DNA of 60,175 nt from Brenneria alni (GCF_003666245.1 NZ_MJLZ01000027.1:1-60175), one strand, 5' to 3'; shown: positions 15,936 through 25,474, counted from the first letter of the stretch. Notes: generated from the sequence alone by a model not told the origin. Program-made: numbers and translations.

Positions 15936-16946
15936 ATGAGTTATGTATCACAGGGTCTTCATCAGAAGCCCCCGGGTTCCCCTCGGCCCGGAAAAAGTCC
16001 TCTCCCGGCGCTAAGGGGCGCCACGCTGGCGGTCGTGGTGTATCTGCTCATGTACCTGCTGTACGGTTGGTCGGAGCCTGGCGCGTTCAGCGCCTACGCC
16101 ATCACCGACCTGATCAATAACGCCGCGCCTCTGGCGCTGGCCGCCGCAGGTCAAACGCTGGTGGTGCTGACCAGAGGCTTCGATTTATCGCTGGTGGGCG
16201 TTATTTCCATTGCCAACGCCCTGACCGCCATCCTCCCGTTCGACGGGCCGGGCGGCGCGCTGTTCAGCCTATTGCTCTGCATGGGCGCCGGGGCGCTGTT
16301 CGGCCTGCTGAACGGTTATCTGGTGGCCTATCGCGGCATTCAGAGCATTGCCGCCACGCTGGGCACGATGATTATCGGTCAAGGCATTGCACTACTGCTG
16401 CTACCGGTTCCCGGCGGTTCGGTGTCCGAGTTTATCAGCGATAGCCTGACGGATATGCTGTGGCAAACCATTCCGGTGTCGGCGCTGGTGCTGGCGATTT
16501 TCGCTCTGGTGTGGATGCTAATCAAGCGTACCGATACCGGCGTCGCCTTCTACGCGGTGGGAGCGGATGAAACCGCTGCCGGGCTGTCCGGTATCGCCGT
16601 CAAGTGGGTACGCTGCAAAGCGTTTATCCTGGCCGGGTGCTTCTACGGCGCGGCGGGATTTATGCTCAGTGCCCAAACCGCCACCGGCGATCCTAACTCC
16701 GGGCTGCCCTTTCTGTTGCTCTCCTTTGCGGCGGTAGCGCTGGGCGGCACCAGTCTCAGCGGGGGCCGCGGCGGCGCGTTCGGTTCTATGGTGGGTGCGG
16801 CGGTGCTGCTGCTGATGCAGAAGATGCTGTTCGCTATTGGCGTCTCCTCCTTCTATATCGGTTTCTTTCAGGGCGTATTGCTGATCCTCGCCATCGTCTG
16901 CGAGAAGTTACTCAATCGTTCGCCACGTAGCGGAGTGCACTCATGA
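15936..16946 (+). CDS. Sugar-type ABC transporter permease (RbsC family) 1
   Basis: This 336-residue membrane protein of the branched-chain/ribose permease type has the conserved segments LVVLTRGFDLSLVGVISIAN and FAAVALGGTSLSGGRGG. It overlaps the next permease gene by 4 bases. With the second permease, the binding protein and the double ATPase it forms a complete importer of the ribose/autoinducer-2 class. Such importers usually carry sugars or nucleosides. The substrate here is unknown; position in a nitrile hydratase operon suggests a nitrile, an amide or a glycoside of one. Confidence 0.85.
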   Translation: MSYVSQGLHQKPPGSPRPGKSPLPALRGATLAVVVYLLMYLLYGWSEPGAFSAYAITDLINNAAPLALAAAGQTLVVLTRGFDLSLVGVISIANALTAILPFDGPGGALFSLLLCMGAGALFGLLNGYLVAYRGIQSIAATLGTMIIGQGIALLLLPVPGGSVSEFISDSLTDMLWQTIPVSALVLAIFALVWMLIKRTDTGVAFYAVGADETAAGLSGIAVKWVRCKAFILAGCFYGAAGFMLSAQTATGDPNSGLPFLLLSFAAVALGGTSLSGGRGGAFGSMVGAAVLLLMQKMLFAIGVSSFYIGFFQGVLLILAIVCEKLLNRSPRSGVHS

Positions 16947-17980
16947 GCAGAATCCCCGCCGTGGCGACAGACGCCGAACGTATCGACCAGCGCGCCAGTA
17001 GCCGCATGAATCCTGACGCTATCGCGCCGCTATTATTGCTGGGGCTGACGGTTATCATGATCCTTGCCTCCCGCCTGATCAGCCCGTCGCTGGGTTCCTG
17101 GGCGCAGGTACTGATGATCATTACCCTGACCTCCTTTCTTCTGGTGATGGCATTCGGTCAGGGGTTGGTCATTCTCTCAGGCGGCATGGATCTATCGGTG
17201 GCCTCCCTGTTCATGTATGGCGGCGTGATGTCGGCAGGCATAATCGGCGCTTCCGGCGACAATATCGCCTACATGCTGCCCCTGATCCTGCTTTCCGCCG
17301 CGGCCATCGGCGCCGTCAGCGGACTGGGGATTACGCTGCTGCGCATTCCGCCGTTTATCATGACGATGGGAACTGGGATCATCGTCGCATCATTGGCGCT
17401 GGGGGCCACCCGTGGCAGCACGCTCGGTGCGTCGCCCAAACTGCTGGCAGAGATCGTCAAAGGCAATCTGGCCGGTATTCCCTGCATCGTCCTGTTTTTC
17501 CTGGTTTTCAGCATACTGGGAATGGCGATCCAGACGCGCACGGTATTCGGACGCAATCTGTATGCGCTGGGGGGCAGTCCGGGCGCGGCGAAAGTCAGCG
17601 GTATTCCGGTCGGGGCGGTCACTGTGACGGCCTATGCTCTGAGCGCGCTGTGCGCCGCCCTCGGCGGAGCGTTGCTGACCGGCTATTCCGATGGCGCCAC
17701 CCTGCGTATGGGAGATCCCTATTTGCTCCCCTCCATTGCGGCAGTGGTCGTCGGCGGTTCTTCCATTCTGGGAGGTAAAGGCACCTTTTTCGGCACCATT
17801 GCCGGATCGCTGTTTTTAATTACCGTGGACTCGGTCATTGCCGCTACTGGTCTTGATCAAGGCTGGAGGCTGATTGTTTCCGGCGCCATTATTACCATCG
17901 CCCTGCTATTTCAATCAGGTTCGATGAATTCTCTCATTCTATTATCAGGAAAAACCCAGGCCATATTTAAACGCCAATAA
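16943..17980 (+). CDS. Sugar-type ABC transporter permease (RbsC family) 2
   Basis: This 345-residue permease partner has the equivalent motifs LVILSGGMDLSVASLFMYGG and AAVVVGGSSILGGKGTFFGT. It probably pairs with the preceding permease as a heterodimer in the inner membrane. It starts within the end of the upstream gene, indicating translational coupling. Confidence 0.85.
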   Translation: MSRIPAVATDAERIDQRASSRMNPDAIAPLLLLGLTVIMILASRLISPSLGSWAQVLMIITLTSFLLVMAFGQGLVILSGGMDLSVASLFMYGGVMSAGIIGASGDNIAYMLPLILLSAAAIGAVSGLGITLLRIPPFIMTMGTGIIVASLALGATRGSTLGASPKLLAEIVKGNLAGIPCIVLFFLVFSILGMAIQTRTVFGRNLYALGGSPGAAKVSGIPVGAVTVTAYALSALCAALGGALLTGYSDGATLRMGDPYLLPSIAAVVVGGSSILGGKGTFFGTIAGSLFLITVDSVIAATGLDQGWRLIVSGAIITIALLFQSGSMNSLILLSGKTQAIFKRQ

Positions 17981-18033
17981 AAAGCAAACACGTTATAGCA
18001 ACCTTCACCATCACCACCAGATCGGGAGTTAAT

Positions 18034-19257
18034 ATGTCTACACAAACACGTCTTAAAAGAGGTGCGGCCATAGCCGTCGCTATACTGGGGTTATCAGGTT
18101 ATTTTTCTGCGGCGCACGCGGAGGATGAAGCAAAAAAATATAAAATATTTCTTAGCCTGAGTTATAGCGGAAATAACTGGATGAGCGAAACAGCGAATAT
18201 TATCCGCTCGCTGGCGAAAACACCGCCTTACGACAAGATGGTGGAATTGGAAGAGGTGATTTCCGGCACCGATCCGCAAGCGCAAATATCGGCTTATGAA
18301 AGTATGATTGCCGCCAAAGCGGACGGTATTATCAGCTTTCCTATTTCTCCCACCGCCTTAAACCGTGTTATTCGGCGCGGTTGTAGTCAGGGCGTTAAAT
18401 TTTTCATGTTCGATTCCACGGTGACGGAAAAATGCGCTTATAACATCAGCTATATTTCCGCCGGGGCCGGAGAAAATATGGCCCAGCAATTAGTGAATGA
18501 ACTGAACGGAAAAGGGAAAATATTTATGAACCGCGGCGTACCCGGCACCTCGGTAGATAAACGCCATTACGACGGCGCCATGCATATTTTCTCCCAATAT
18601 CCGGGGATTAAAGTGGCCTCGGAATATTACGGCTATTGGGATGACCGCATCAGCCAACGGGAAACCGCCAAAGCGCTGGCGGCCCATCCCGACGTGGATG
18701 GCATCTGGTCTGAACTGGGCGAAGCCGGTGTGCTAAACGCGGTGGCCGACCGCAAAAGCCGGATGGTGCCGATTATGGGGGAAAACATGAACGGTTTTCG
18801 GCTCGGCTTCCTCAATGCCGATTACCGTCAGCGCGGTCTGAGCGGCGTTTCCGCCGGTTCGCCCCCGGCCACCGCTGGCTATGCTTTCAAGCTGATGATG
18901 GAGGTACTGACCGGTCAACGAGATCTGGAGCCGACCAATATCGAATATCCGCTGCCGTGGGTCACCGCCGATCAGATCAAGCTCTGTCAGGGCGGCGCCA
19001 TTGCTGATGGCTGCAACGTTTTCGCCGCCAATCTGGTGCCGGAAGGCTTCTCCACCGAGATTTATCACCCGGTACTGCTGCCGGAAATCTCTCTGGATTC
19101 CGCGCTCAAGGGCATTCCTACGCCGGGAACCACCATCCAGCCGCTGCCAGCGGAAATCACCAAAGCGGCGGATGAACCCGGCATTAACTGCGATCGCTGT
19201 CAGGCGGCGCCGGATCAGTACAAGCTGACCAAAGTGCAGCCGACGGTTCAACCTTAA
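18034..19257 (+). CDS. Sugar-type ABC transporter substrate-binding protein
   Basis: The 407-residue periplasmic protein has a signal peptide (cleavage likely after AAHA, residue 29) and a type I periplasmic-binding fold of the ribose class (LSYSGNNWMSE..., ADGIISFPISPTALNRVI). It is longer than the usual 310-330 residues, with a C-terminal extension ending in a CDRC motif (about 388-391). The extension sets it apart from ordinary sugar-binding proteins. GGGAG precedes the ATG. Confidence 0.85.
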   Translation: MSTQTRLKRGAAIAVAILGLSGYFSAAHAEDEAKKYKIFLSLSYSGNNWMSETANIIRSLAKTPPYDKMVELEEVISGTDPQAQISAYESMIAAKADGIISFPISPTALNRVIRRGCSQGVKFFMFDSTVTEKCAYNISYISAGAGENMAQQLVNELNGKGKIFMNRGVPGTSVDKRHYDGAMHIFSQYPGIKVASEYYGYWDDRISQRETAKALAAHPDVDGIWSELGEAGVLNAVADRKSRMVPIMGENMNGFRLGFLNADYRQRGLSGVSAGSPPATAGYAFKLMMEVLTGQRDLEPTNIEYPLPWVTADQIKLCQGGAIADGCNVFAANLVPEGFSTEIYHPVLLPEISLDSALKGIPTPGTTIQPLPAEITKAADEPGINCDRCQAAPDQYKLTKVQPTVQP

Positions 19258-19313
19258 GATATCACCAGTGCGTCCCGATGGCTGACCGCCATCGGGCGCG
19301 GAGAGCGCAGGCC

Positions 19314-20840
19314 ATGCAACCATCACTATCGCAATCTATGTCGGAAGGGATGCACCTTTCTTCGGTGTCCAAGTCCTATGGCGCCACCGTGGCGCTCGAA
19401 AGCGTTTCTTTGACTATCGAACCCGGACAGGTGCAAGCCATTCTGGGGGAAAACGGCGCTGGAAAATCCACGCTGGTGAAAATTCTCTCAGGGGTGGTGA
19501 CGCCCAATACCGGCGCCATGACGCTGGAGGGGGAAGCCTATGCACCACGTTCCTTGCTTCAGGCCCGCCACATCGGCGTCAGTACGGCGTTTCAGGAACT
19601 CAGCCTGTTGCCGAATCTCAGCGTCGCCCAGAATTTCTTTTTGCCGCACTCCCTGAAACAGCAGGTCATGTTAACCTCGCCGGCGCAGATGGCGCGCCGC
19701 GCCGCAGCGATTCTGGCCGATCACGAGGTACAGGACATCTCTCCCCATGCCAGCGTCGATACCCTGTCTCTGGCCGCCCGCCAGCGGATTGAAATCGTGC
19801 GCGCCATGCATTATCACCCCAAACTGCTGATTCTGGATGAACCTACCGGCGCCCTCGCAGATGTCGACTGGCTGTTTCGTCTGGTGCGCCGCCTCACCGC
19901 CAGGGGTACGTCGGTGCTCTACATCTCCCATCGGCTGGCGGAAATCCGGGAAATCGCCAGCCACGCCACGGTATTGCGCAGCGGTAAAACCATCTCCACA
20001 GTGGATCTGAACCAAGTGAGCAACGCCGACATCTTCGAAATGATGGTAGGACGCCGTTCGACACAACAACAGGAGCGTCAGCACAGTGCGTCATTGCGTC
20101 AGAAAAGCGCCACGCTGGTGGCCAACGATCTGAGCGGCCACAACTTCAGCGACGTCTCTTTTCAGCTCCGGCGGGGAGAAATTCTGGGCGTGGCCGGTCT
20201 GGAAGGTCAGGGGCAGCGGGAACTGTTTCGCACCCTGGCCGGTCTGATGCGCCATAGCGGCGGGCAGATGCTGCTGCACGATCAGGAAGTGATATTACGT
20301 AACCCCCGTGATGCGCTGCGTAAACATGGCGGTATCGCCTTTGTGCCGGAAGATCGTAAAAGCGAGGGTATTTTCCCCACGATGTCAGCCGGGGCCAATA
20401 TTACGCAATCCATGTTGCACCGTTTTAGCCAGCTCGGACTGATCCGTCGGGACAAAGAAAAAAAAGCCATCAATAGCGTCGCGCCACAGGTAGAGCTGGG
20501 GGAGCGTTATCTGCATTTCAAAATCAGCAATCTCTCCGGCGGAAACCAGCAGAAAGCGCTGATTGCCCGCGCCCTGCTCACCGGTGCCAGTACTCTGCTG
20601 CTGTATGATCCCACTCGCGGGGTGGATGTCGGCACCAAGGAAATCATATATCAGGCAATTAATCATTTTGTGGATAATGGCGGTGCGGTGTTGATCTACT
20701 CCACCGATCTGGCCGAGTTGCAGGTGCTGGTCGATCGCTGTCTGGTGATGTATGAGGGGCGTATCGTGGCTGATTTGCCGCGAGACAAACTGGATGAAGG
20801 TGAGATAGTGGGACTGATGACGGGTAACGCTGTCGGATAA
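19314..20840 (+). CDS. Sugar-type ABC transporter ATPase (two nucleotide-binding domains)
   Basis: This duplicated ATPase is of the RbsA/MglA class. Domain 1 has Walker A GENGAGKST and Walker B LLILDEPTGAL. Domain 2 keeps the signature NLSGGNQQKALIARAL and Walker B LLLYDPTRGVD, while its Walker A (AGLEGQGQRE) is degenerate as is normal in this class. The start at 19314 is chosen over 19278 because GGAGAG lies 8-9 bases before it and the family begins near MHLSSVSKSYG. Confidence 0.88.
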   Translation: MQPSLSQSMSEGMHLSSVSKSYGATVALESVSLTIEPGQVQAILGENGAGKSTLVKILSGVVTPNTGAMTLEGEAYAPRSLLQARHIGVSTAFQELSLLPNLSVAQNFFLPHSLKQQVMLTSPAQMARRAAAILADHEVQDISPHASVDTLSLAARQRIEIVRAMHYHPKLLILDEPTGALADVDWLFRLVRRLTARGTSVLYISHRLAEIREIASHATVLRSGKTISTVDLNQVSNADIFEMMVGRRSTQQQERQHSASLRQKSATLVANDLSGHNFSDVSFQLRRGEILGVAGLEGQGQRELFRTLAGLMRHSGGQMLLHDQEVILRNPRDALRKHGGIAFVPEDRKSEGIFPTMSAGANITQSMLHRFSQLGLIRRDKEKKAINSVAPQVELGERYLHFKISNLSGGNQQKALIARALLTGASTLLLYDPTRGVDVGTKEIIYQAINHFVDNGGAVLIYSTDLAELQVLVDRCLVMYEGRIVADLPRDKLDEGEIVGLMTGNAVG

Positions 20841-20903
20841 CATACTGCACCGCGTATCATCCGGTGTCCCGAAATGAACCCAATGGGGAAGAGGTCAGAA
20901 ACA

Positions 20904-21683
20904 ATGAAGAATGCTCCTTTGCTCCAGCTACAGGGGATGACCGCTGGCGCGCATGGCCTGCCGTCGCTGATCAAGGGCATCACCTTGACGCTGGACGATC
21001 ATCAGTGTCTGGCGGTGATTGGCCCCAACGGCAGCGGTAAATCTACCCTGCTGAGAACCATCATTGGCGAAATCGCGCTCACGTCGGGACAACTGTTGCT
21101 TGAGGGGCGGCCTGTCAGCCAGCTTTCCCGGCAAGTACGGGCGCAGAACCTCGCGCTGCTGTCGCAAAACGACACGCCCGACTTGCGGCTGACTGTCATC
21201 GAATATGTCGGGCTGGGACGACTGCCCCATTACGCACAGCATAGTGCGCAGCAACATGCCGCGATCATTAATCAGGCGATCACAGACACCGGTTTGCAGG
21301 CGCTGCGCCAGCGCAGGCTGGGTACGCTCTCAGGCGGTGAATTGCAACGAGCCGGTCTGGCGCGGGCCTTTGCGCAATCCCCCCGGCTGCTGTTGCTGGA
21401 TGAACCAACCAATCATCTCGATCCGTTGGCCAGGGCGCAACTACTCCGGCTGGTGCGGGCTCGGGGTGTCGCCACCATTGCCGTACTGCATGATTTAACG
21501 CTTATCGAATCCTTTGCCGATCAGGTGGCGGTGCTGCAACAAGGGCATCTGGTGTGTTGTGAAAAACCGGAACGGGCGCTGAATTCGTCTTGTCTCGAAC
21601 CGGTATTCGGTATGCAGAGTTTTACCGTGCACCACCCCTCAACCGGGCAACCGTTACGGGTTTTCGAGCCAGCATTCCGTTAA
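20904..21683 (+). CDS. FecE/BtuD-type ABC transporter ATPase
   Basis: This is a single nucleotide-binding domain with Walker A GPNGSGKST, signature LSGGELQRAGLARA and Walker B LLLLDEPTNHLD. The VIEYVGLGRLPH segment before the signature is typical of iron-siderophore, haem and cobalamin importers. The start at 20904 follows AGAGG; an in-frame ATG lies at 20874. It opens a three-gene importer set at the end of the nitrile hydratase operon. Confidence 0.87.
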   Translation: MKNAPLLQLQGMTAGAHGLPSLIKGITLTLDDHQCLAVIGPNGSGKSTLLRTIIGEIALTSGQLLLEGRPVSQLSRQVRAQNLALLSQNDTPDLRLTVIEYVGLGRLPHYAQHSAQQHAAIINQAITDTGLQALRQRRLGTLSGGELQRAGLARAFAQSPRLLLLDEPTNHLDPLARAQLLRLVRARGVATIAVLHDLTLIESFADQVAVLQQGHLVCCEKPERALNSSCLEPVFGMQSFTVHHPSTGQPLRVFEPAFR

Positions 21684-21708
21684 TAAAACCCTTTTTAAGA
21701 GGATTACA

Positions 21709-22665
21709 ATGAAAAATGTTTTATTTGGTGGTTTTCTGGCGCTATCGGCAATATCGGCGCAGGCATCGGATTTCCCGGTCACCGTGTACAGTTGCGAGCA
21801 GCCGCTTACCTTTACTCAAGCGCCGCAACGAGCGGTTATCCATGACTTGAACATGACAGAAATGGCATTTGCATTGGGGCTGCAATCTCATATCCGTGGC
21901 GTGACCGGCATCAGCGGCTGGTATAAAGCGACAGCGGAGTTTACCCGCCAGCGTGGCAGCATCCCGGAATTGGCCGCTAAATATCCCACACTGGAAAATC
22001 TGCTGGCGGTCGATCCCGATTTCTTTTTTGCCGGCTGGAACTATGGCATGAAAGTGGGGGGTGAGGTGACGCCGCAATCGCTGGCCCGCTATCAAATACC
22101 GACGCTGGTATTGAGTGAAAGCTGCGCGCAGATTGGCAAGCAAAAACAGACCGCCAGTATGGAACTTCTGTACGGCGATATACTGAAGCTGGGAAAAATT
22201 TTCGGCAAAGCGGAACAGGCGGAATCGCTGATTGACGGCTGGAAAAAGCAGCTCGCCGCCATTCGGGAAAAAATCGGTCAGCGTCCGCCATTAAAGGTGT
22301 TCGTCTACGATTCCGGCGAAGATAAACCCTTTACCAGTGGCCGTTATGCCATGCCGACCGCGTTGATCGCCGCGGCGGGAGGACGCAACGTGATGGACAC
22401 GCTGGATATCAGTTGGGGCACCACCTCCTGGGAAAGTGTGGCGACCGCTGAACCAGACCTGATTATCCTGCTGGATTACCAGACCGGAAGCGGCGCCGAT
22501 GGGTTACAGACGTTTCTTGAAAACCATCCGTTGATGAAGTACACGCCAGCGGTAGTCAATCGCCGTTATCTTAAGTTGCAATATGCGCAGCTTACCCCCG
22601 GCCCCGCGAACATAGATGCCATCGACCGGCTGGCTCATGCACTGTATCCGGATGTTTTTCGATGA
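21709..22665 (+). CDS. BtuF/FepB-type ABC transporter substrate-binding protein
   Basis: This 318-residue protein has a signal peptide (cleavage near AQAS, residue 20) and a class III binding fold. QAPQRAVIHDLNMTEMAFAL, LAVDPDFFFAGWNYG and WESVATAEPDLIILLDY are the usual landmarks. Members bind siderophores, haem, cobalamin or metal complexes. Because the nitrile hydratase here is of the cobalt type, a cobalt complex or cobalamin is a reasonable but unproved ligand. Confidence 0.85.
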   Translation: MKNVLFGGFLALSAISAQASDFPVTVYSCEQPLTFTQAPQRAVIHDLNMTEMAFALGLQSHIRGVTGISGWYKATAEFTRQRGSIPELAAKYPTLENLLAVDPDFFFAGWNYGMKVGGEVTPQSLARYQIPTLVLSESCAQIGKQKQTASMELLYGDILKLGKIFGKAEQAESLIDGWKKQLAAIREKIGQRPPLKVFVYDSGEDKPFTSGRYAMPTALIAAAGGRNVMDTLDISWGTTSWESVATAEPDLIILLDYQTGSGADGLQTFLENHPLMKYTPAVVNRRYLKLQYAQLTPGPANIDAIDRLAHALYPDVFR

Positions 22666-23669
22666 ACGAAAGCCGTTACCGATTTCCGCTGATCATCGCG
22701 GCAGCAGTGCTGGCATTGTTACTGGCGGGGATCGCCAATGTGGTGTTTGGCAGCACCACATTACATCCCGACGAGGTTCTGGTGGCGCTGGGGTTACAGG
22801 CCGGTGAAGTCAGACCTATGGTCGAGCGCATCGTTCTGGAAGTTCGTCTGCCACGCAGTTTGCTGGCAATGTTGACGGGCGCCGGGCTGGCAATGGTCGG
22901 CGCCTTGTTGCAGACGGCCACCCGCAACGATTTGGCCGATCCCTTTTTATTTGGCCTCTCTTCCGGGGCTTCCGCCGGGGCGGTGGCGGTGATTACCCGT
23001 CTGGGTGAACGGCTGGGGGACTGGGCTTTGCCAGTCGCGGCCTTCGTGGGCGGCGTGCTGTCGGCTGTCGCGGTAATTTTATTATTTTTGCAGCAGCGGT
23101 CACGCGGCGCAGCGCGGTTGGTGGTGTCCGGTCTGGCCGTCTCGTTCCTGTTCAGCGCCCTGACCAACTATCTGGTGTTCTCCGGCGACCAGCGGGCGGC
23201 CAGTTCTATCCTGTTCTGGTCGCTGGGCGGGCTGGGGCTGGCACGCTGGGACAATATCGGCTTTGCACTGGCGGGCGTATTGCTGCTGGGCGCGCTGGTC
23301 GCGCTGCGCTGGCGCTCACTGGATGCCTTGCTGGCCGGAGAACAGAGCGCGGTATCGCTGGGCGTTAACGTCACCGTATTACGTATCGAAGTGTTTTTAT
23401 GTTGCGCTTTCGCCACGGCGCTTTTCGTCTCATTGACCGGCGTCATCGGCTTTATTGGTCTGATGGTGCCGCATCTGGCAAGGCCGCTATCTGGTGTCCG
23501 CCACCGATGTTTATTGCCGCTGGTCGCGATACTCGGCGCCCTGCTGATGTCTGGCGGCGACTTATTGAGCCGCTGTCTGCTGGCCCCTCAGGAGCTGCCT
23601 ATCGGTATCATTACCGCCGGAGTTGGCGCGATTTTCGTACTGGCGCACCTTATGCGCAGAGAGGGATAG
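22662..23669 (+). CDS. FecCD-family ABC transporter permease
   Basis: This 335-residue permease of the BtuC/FecCD type has the landmarks RLPRSLLAMLTGAGLAMVGA, the LADPFLFGLSSGAS segment, GVIGFIGLMVPHLAR and the C-terminal QELPIGIITAGVGAIFVLAH. It overlaps the binding-protein gene by 4 bases and ends the rightward transcription unit that begins with nthA. It should act as a homodimer with the two preceding gene products. Confidence 0.9.
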   Translation: MNESRYRFPLIIAAAVLALLLAGIANVVFGSTTLHPDEVLVALGLQAGEVRPMVERIVLEVRLPRSLLAMLTGAGLAMVGALLQTATRNDLADPFLFGLSSGASAGAVAVITRLGERLGDWALPVAAFVGGVLSAVAVILLFLQQRSRGAARLVVSGLAVSFLFSALTNYLVFSGDQRAASSILFWSLGGLGLARWDNIGFALAGVLLLGALVALRWRSLDALLAGEQSAVSLGVNVTVLRIEVFLCCAFATALFVSLTGVIGFIGLMVPHLARPLSGVRHRCLLPLVAILGALLMSGGDLLSRCLLAPQELPIGIITAGVGAIFVLAHLMRREG

Positions 23670-23775
23670 CCCGATGGATGCCGTCATTGGAGTTACTGAA
23701 TATCCGGGGGAGTTGTCGGCCCCTTGCCGCATCGCGGAATCGAACAGGCAGGGGCCACTGAAAGAAAATGGGGGA

Positions 23776-24753
23776 TCACCGGGAATGAGCCGGTTTGGCT
23801 CCATCAAGCGCATGGTGGATAGCCGTCGCCAATTCGTTAATTTCGAATTTTGCTACATAAGCATCGGCCCCCACTTTGCGGACATGCTCTTCATTTGCGC
23901 TGCCTGACAGCGAAGAGTGGATAATGACGGGAATATTTTTCAGAAAATCGTCGCGTTTAATATTCCGTGTCAGGGTGAAGCCATCCATCTCAGGCATTTC
24001 CAAATCGGTCAGCACAAAGGCGATCTTGTCCGAAATCGGCCTGCCCTCTGCTTTCGCCTCTTGCGCCATCATCTGTATTTTATTCCAGGCTTCTTGTCCG
24101 GTTATATGCATAACGGCTGGAATATCCATCATCTTCAGCCCCTGTTCAAGCAGCGAACGGGCAACTTTTGAATCTTCCGCCACAATGGCCACCGCCCCCG
24201 GTTGCAGATGAAAAGCCTTCGCTTCCATGTTCTCTATCTGAACATCACGATCCACCGGGATGATGTCATGCAGAATCTGTTCAACATCCAGCACCAGGGC
24301 CAGACGGTTACTCGTTTTATCGTTGTCAAGGCGAGCAATACTGGTGATATAGCTGCTGCCGATACCAGACTCGGCGGCCAGCACCTGGCTCCAGTCAAGA
24401 CGGGCAATGTCGTCAACAGATTCCACCGCGAATGCCTGAGTACTCCGCGCATATTCCGTCACCAGCAGAATGTTAAGCCCGGTGTCTGGCACACAACCGG
24501 CTATGGCGGGGAGATCAATGACGGGAATGATCTGCCCGCGAATATTAACCATACCAAGCATGGGCGATGTCATACCCGCAGCTTTGGTCAACGATTGCAT
24601 CGGAACGATTTCGCGCACTTTAAACACATTGATGCCGAACAACTCAGATTGTTCTTCATTTGGTGCAGACCCCAACCGGAACAATAAAAGTTCAAACTTG
24701 TTAGCAGAAGTGAGATTCGTTCTCTCCTCTATATCTTTTTGAAAATTATCCAT
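23776..24753 (-). CDS. cheV: Chemotaxis coupling protein CheV
   Basis: The 325-residue protein has an N-terminal CheW-like domain (about 15-165, with MLGMVNIRGQIIPVIDLPAI) and a C-terminal receiver domain (about 185-315) with the phosphoacceptor in VLTDLEMPEMDGF. CheV couples chemoreceptors to CheA and can be phosphorylated for adaptation. The start is at 24753, where GGAAAGC precedes the ATG. It stands apart from any other chemotaxis gene in the window. Confidence 0.92.
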   Translation of the reverse strand: MDNFQKDIEERTNLTSANKFELLLFRLGSAPNEEQSELFGINVFKVREIVPMQSLTKAAGMTSPMLGMVNIRGQIIPVIDLPAIAGCVPDTGLNILLVTEYARSTQAFAVESVDDIARLDWSQVLAAESGIGSSYITSIARLDNDKTSNRLALVLDVEQILHDIIPVDRDVQIENMEAKAFHLQPGAVAIVAEDSKVARSLLEQGLKMMDIPAVMHITGQEAWNKIQMMAQEAKAEGRPISDKIAFVLTDLEMPEMDGFTLTRNIKRDDFLKNIPVIIHSSLSGSANEEHVRKVGADAYVAKFEINELATAIHHALDGAKPAHSR

Positions 24754-24966
24754 GCTTTCCTCAATGTGAATAATTATTGATGTATCGTCACAAAGCGACA
24801 TTGGTGATGCGAGCAAGTAAAGGCCAACATCCTGCCCCCTCACTGTACGCGATCAATCGCGCTCTTCAAGTCACTCTTACATCTTATTCACCATTAAACA
24901 CACATGATCTGTCCTTGATTTAGCGCCCACCTTGTTTTCAAATCAATCAACGAAAGCGAGGTCACT

Positions 24967-25113
24967 ATGGCAAGACAACAATATACTCCAGAGTTCAAGC
25001 GCAGAGCCGTTGCATTGCTGCTCGAAAGCGGTAAGTCTGTTGCCCGTATGGCACAGGAGCTAGATATCAAAGAGAACACACTCAACAACTGGAAAAAACG
25101 CTATCGTTTTTAA
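24967..25113 (+). pseudogene. IS3-family transposase OrfA fragment
   Basis: This 48-codon frame encodes the helix-turn-helix start of an IS3-family OrfA (YTPEFKRRAVALLLESGKSV, then LDIKENTLNNWKKRYRF) and stops about halfway through the normal ~100 residues. No OrfB is present. An AT-rich stretch before it may hold the old left end of the element. Confidence 0.8.
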
Positions 25114-25181
25114 TCTCACCGCACCGGATTCACATAAAGCAAAATTTAAAAGATTCAATCAACTACTGCATGGAGAGTTAG

Positions 25182-25472
25182 ATGACCGCCATTAAAGCCA
25201 CACTCGAAGACCTTAGAAATGAAATCAATGCATTAGATACGCAACTCGTGACCTTATTGGTAAAAAGGATGCACGTGGCATTATCCATTGCTGATTTAAA
25301 GGAAAATAGCGTAGACGCAGTAACGGCAAAGAACCGAGTCGAGGCGGTGCTTGGCAGAGTGAGTCAATTAGCCGCTAATAACAACGGCGATGAAGCATTT
25401 ATACGCAAAATTTATGAGCTAATTATCAGTGAACTTACCGAGATGCAGCTTAAGAAAAAAGGGTTATTCTGA
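25182..25472 (+). CDS. Small cytoplasmic AroQ-type chorismate mutase
   Basis: This 96-residue, all-helical protein has no signal peptide. LRNEINALDTQLVTLLVKRM and ALSIADLKENS follow the AroQ/PchB pattern (Arg and Lys of the active site are visible). The size fits a free chorismate mutase, an isochorismate-pyruvate lyase or a 4-amino-4-deoxychorismate mutase (PapB); sequence alone does not separate these. GGAGAG precedes the ATG. The next frame is a broken gene 2 bases away, suggesting a former operon. Confidence 0.8.
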   Translation: MTAIKATLEDLRNEINALDTQLVTLLVKRMHVALSIADLKENSVDAVTAKNRVEAVLGRVSQLAANNNGDEAFIRKIYELIISELTEMQLKKKGLF

Positions 25473-25474
25473 TT

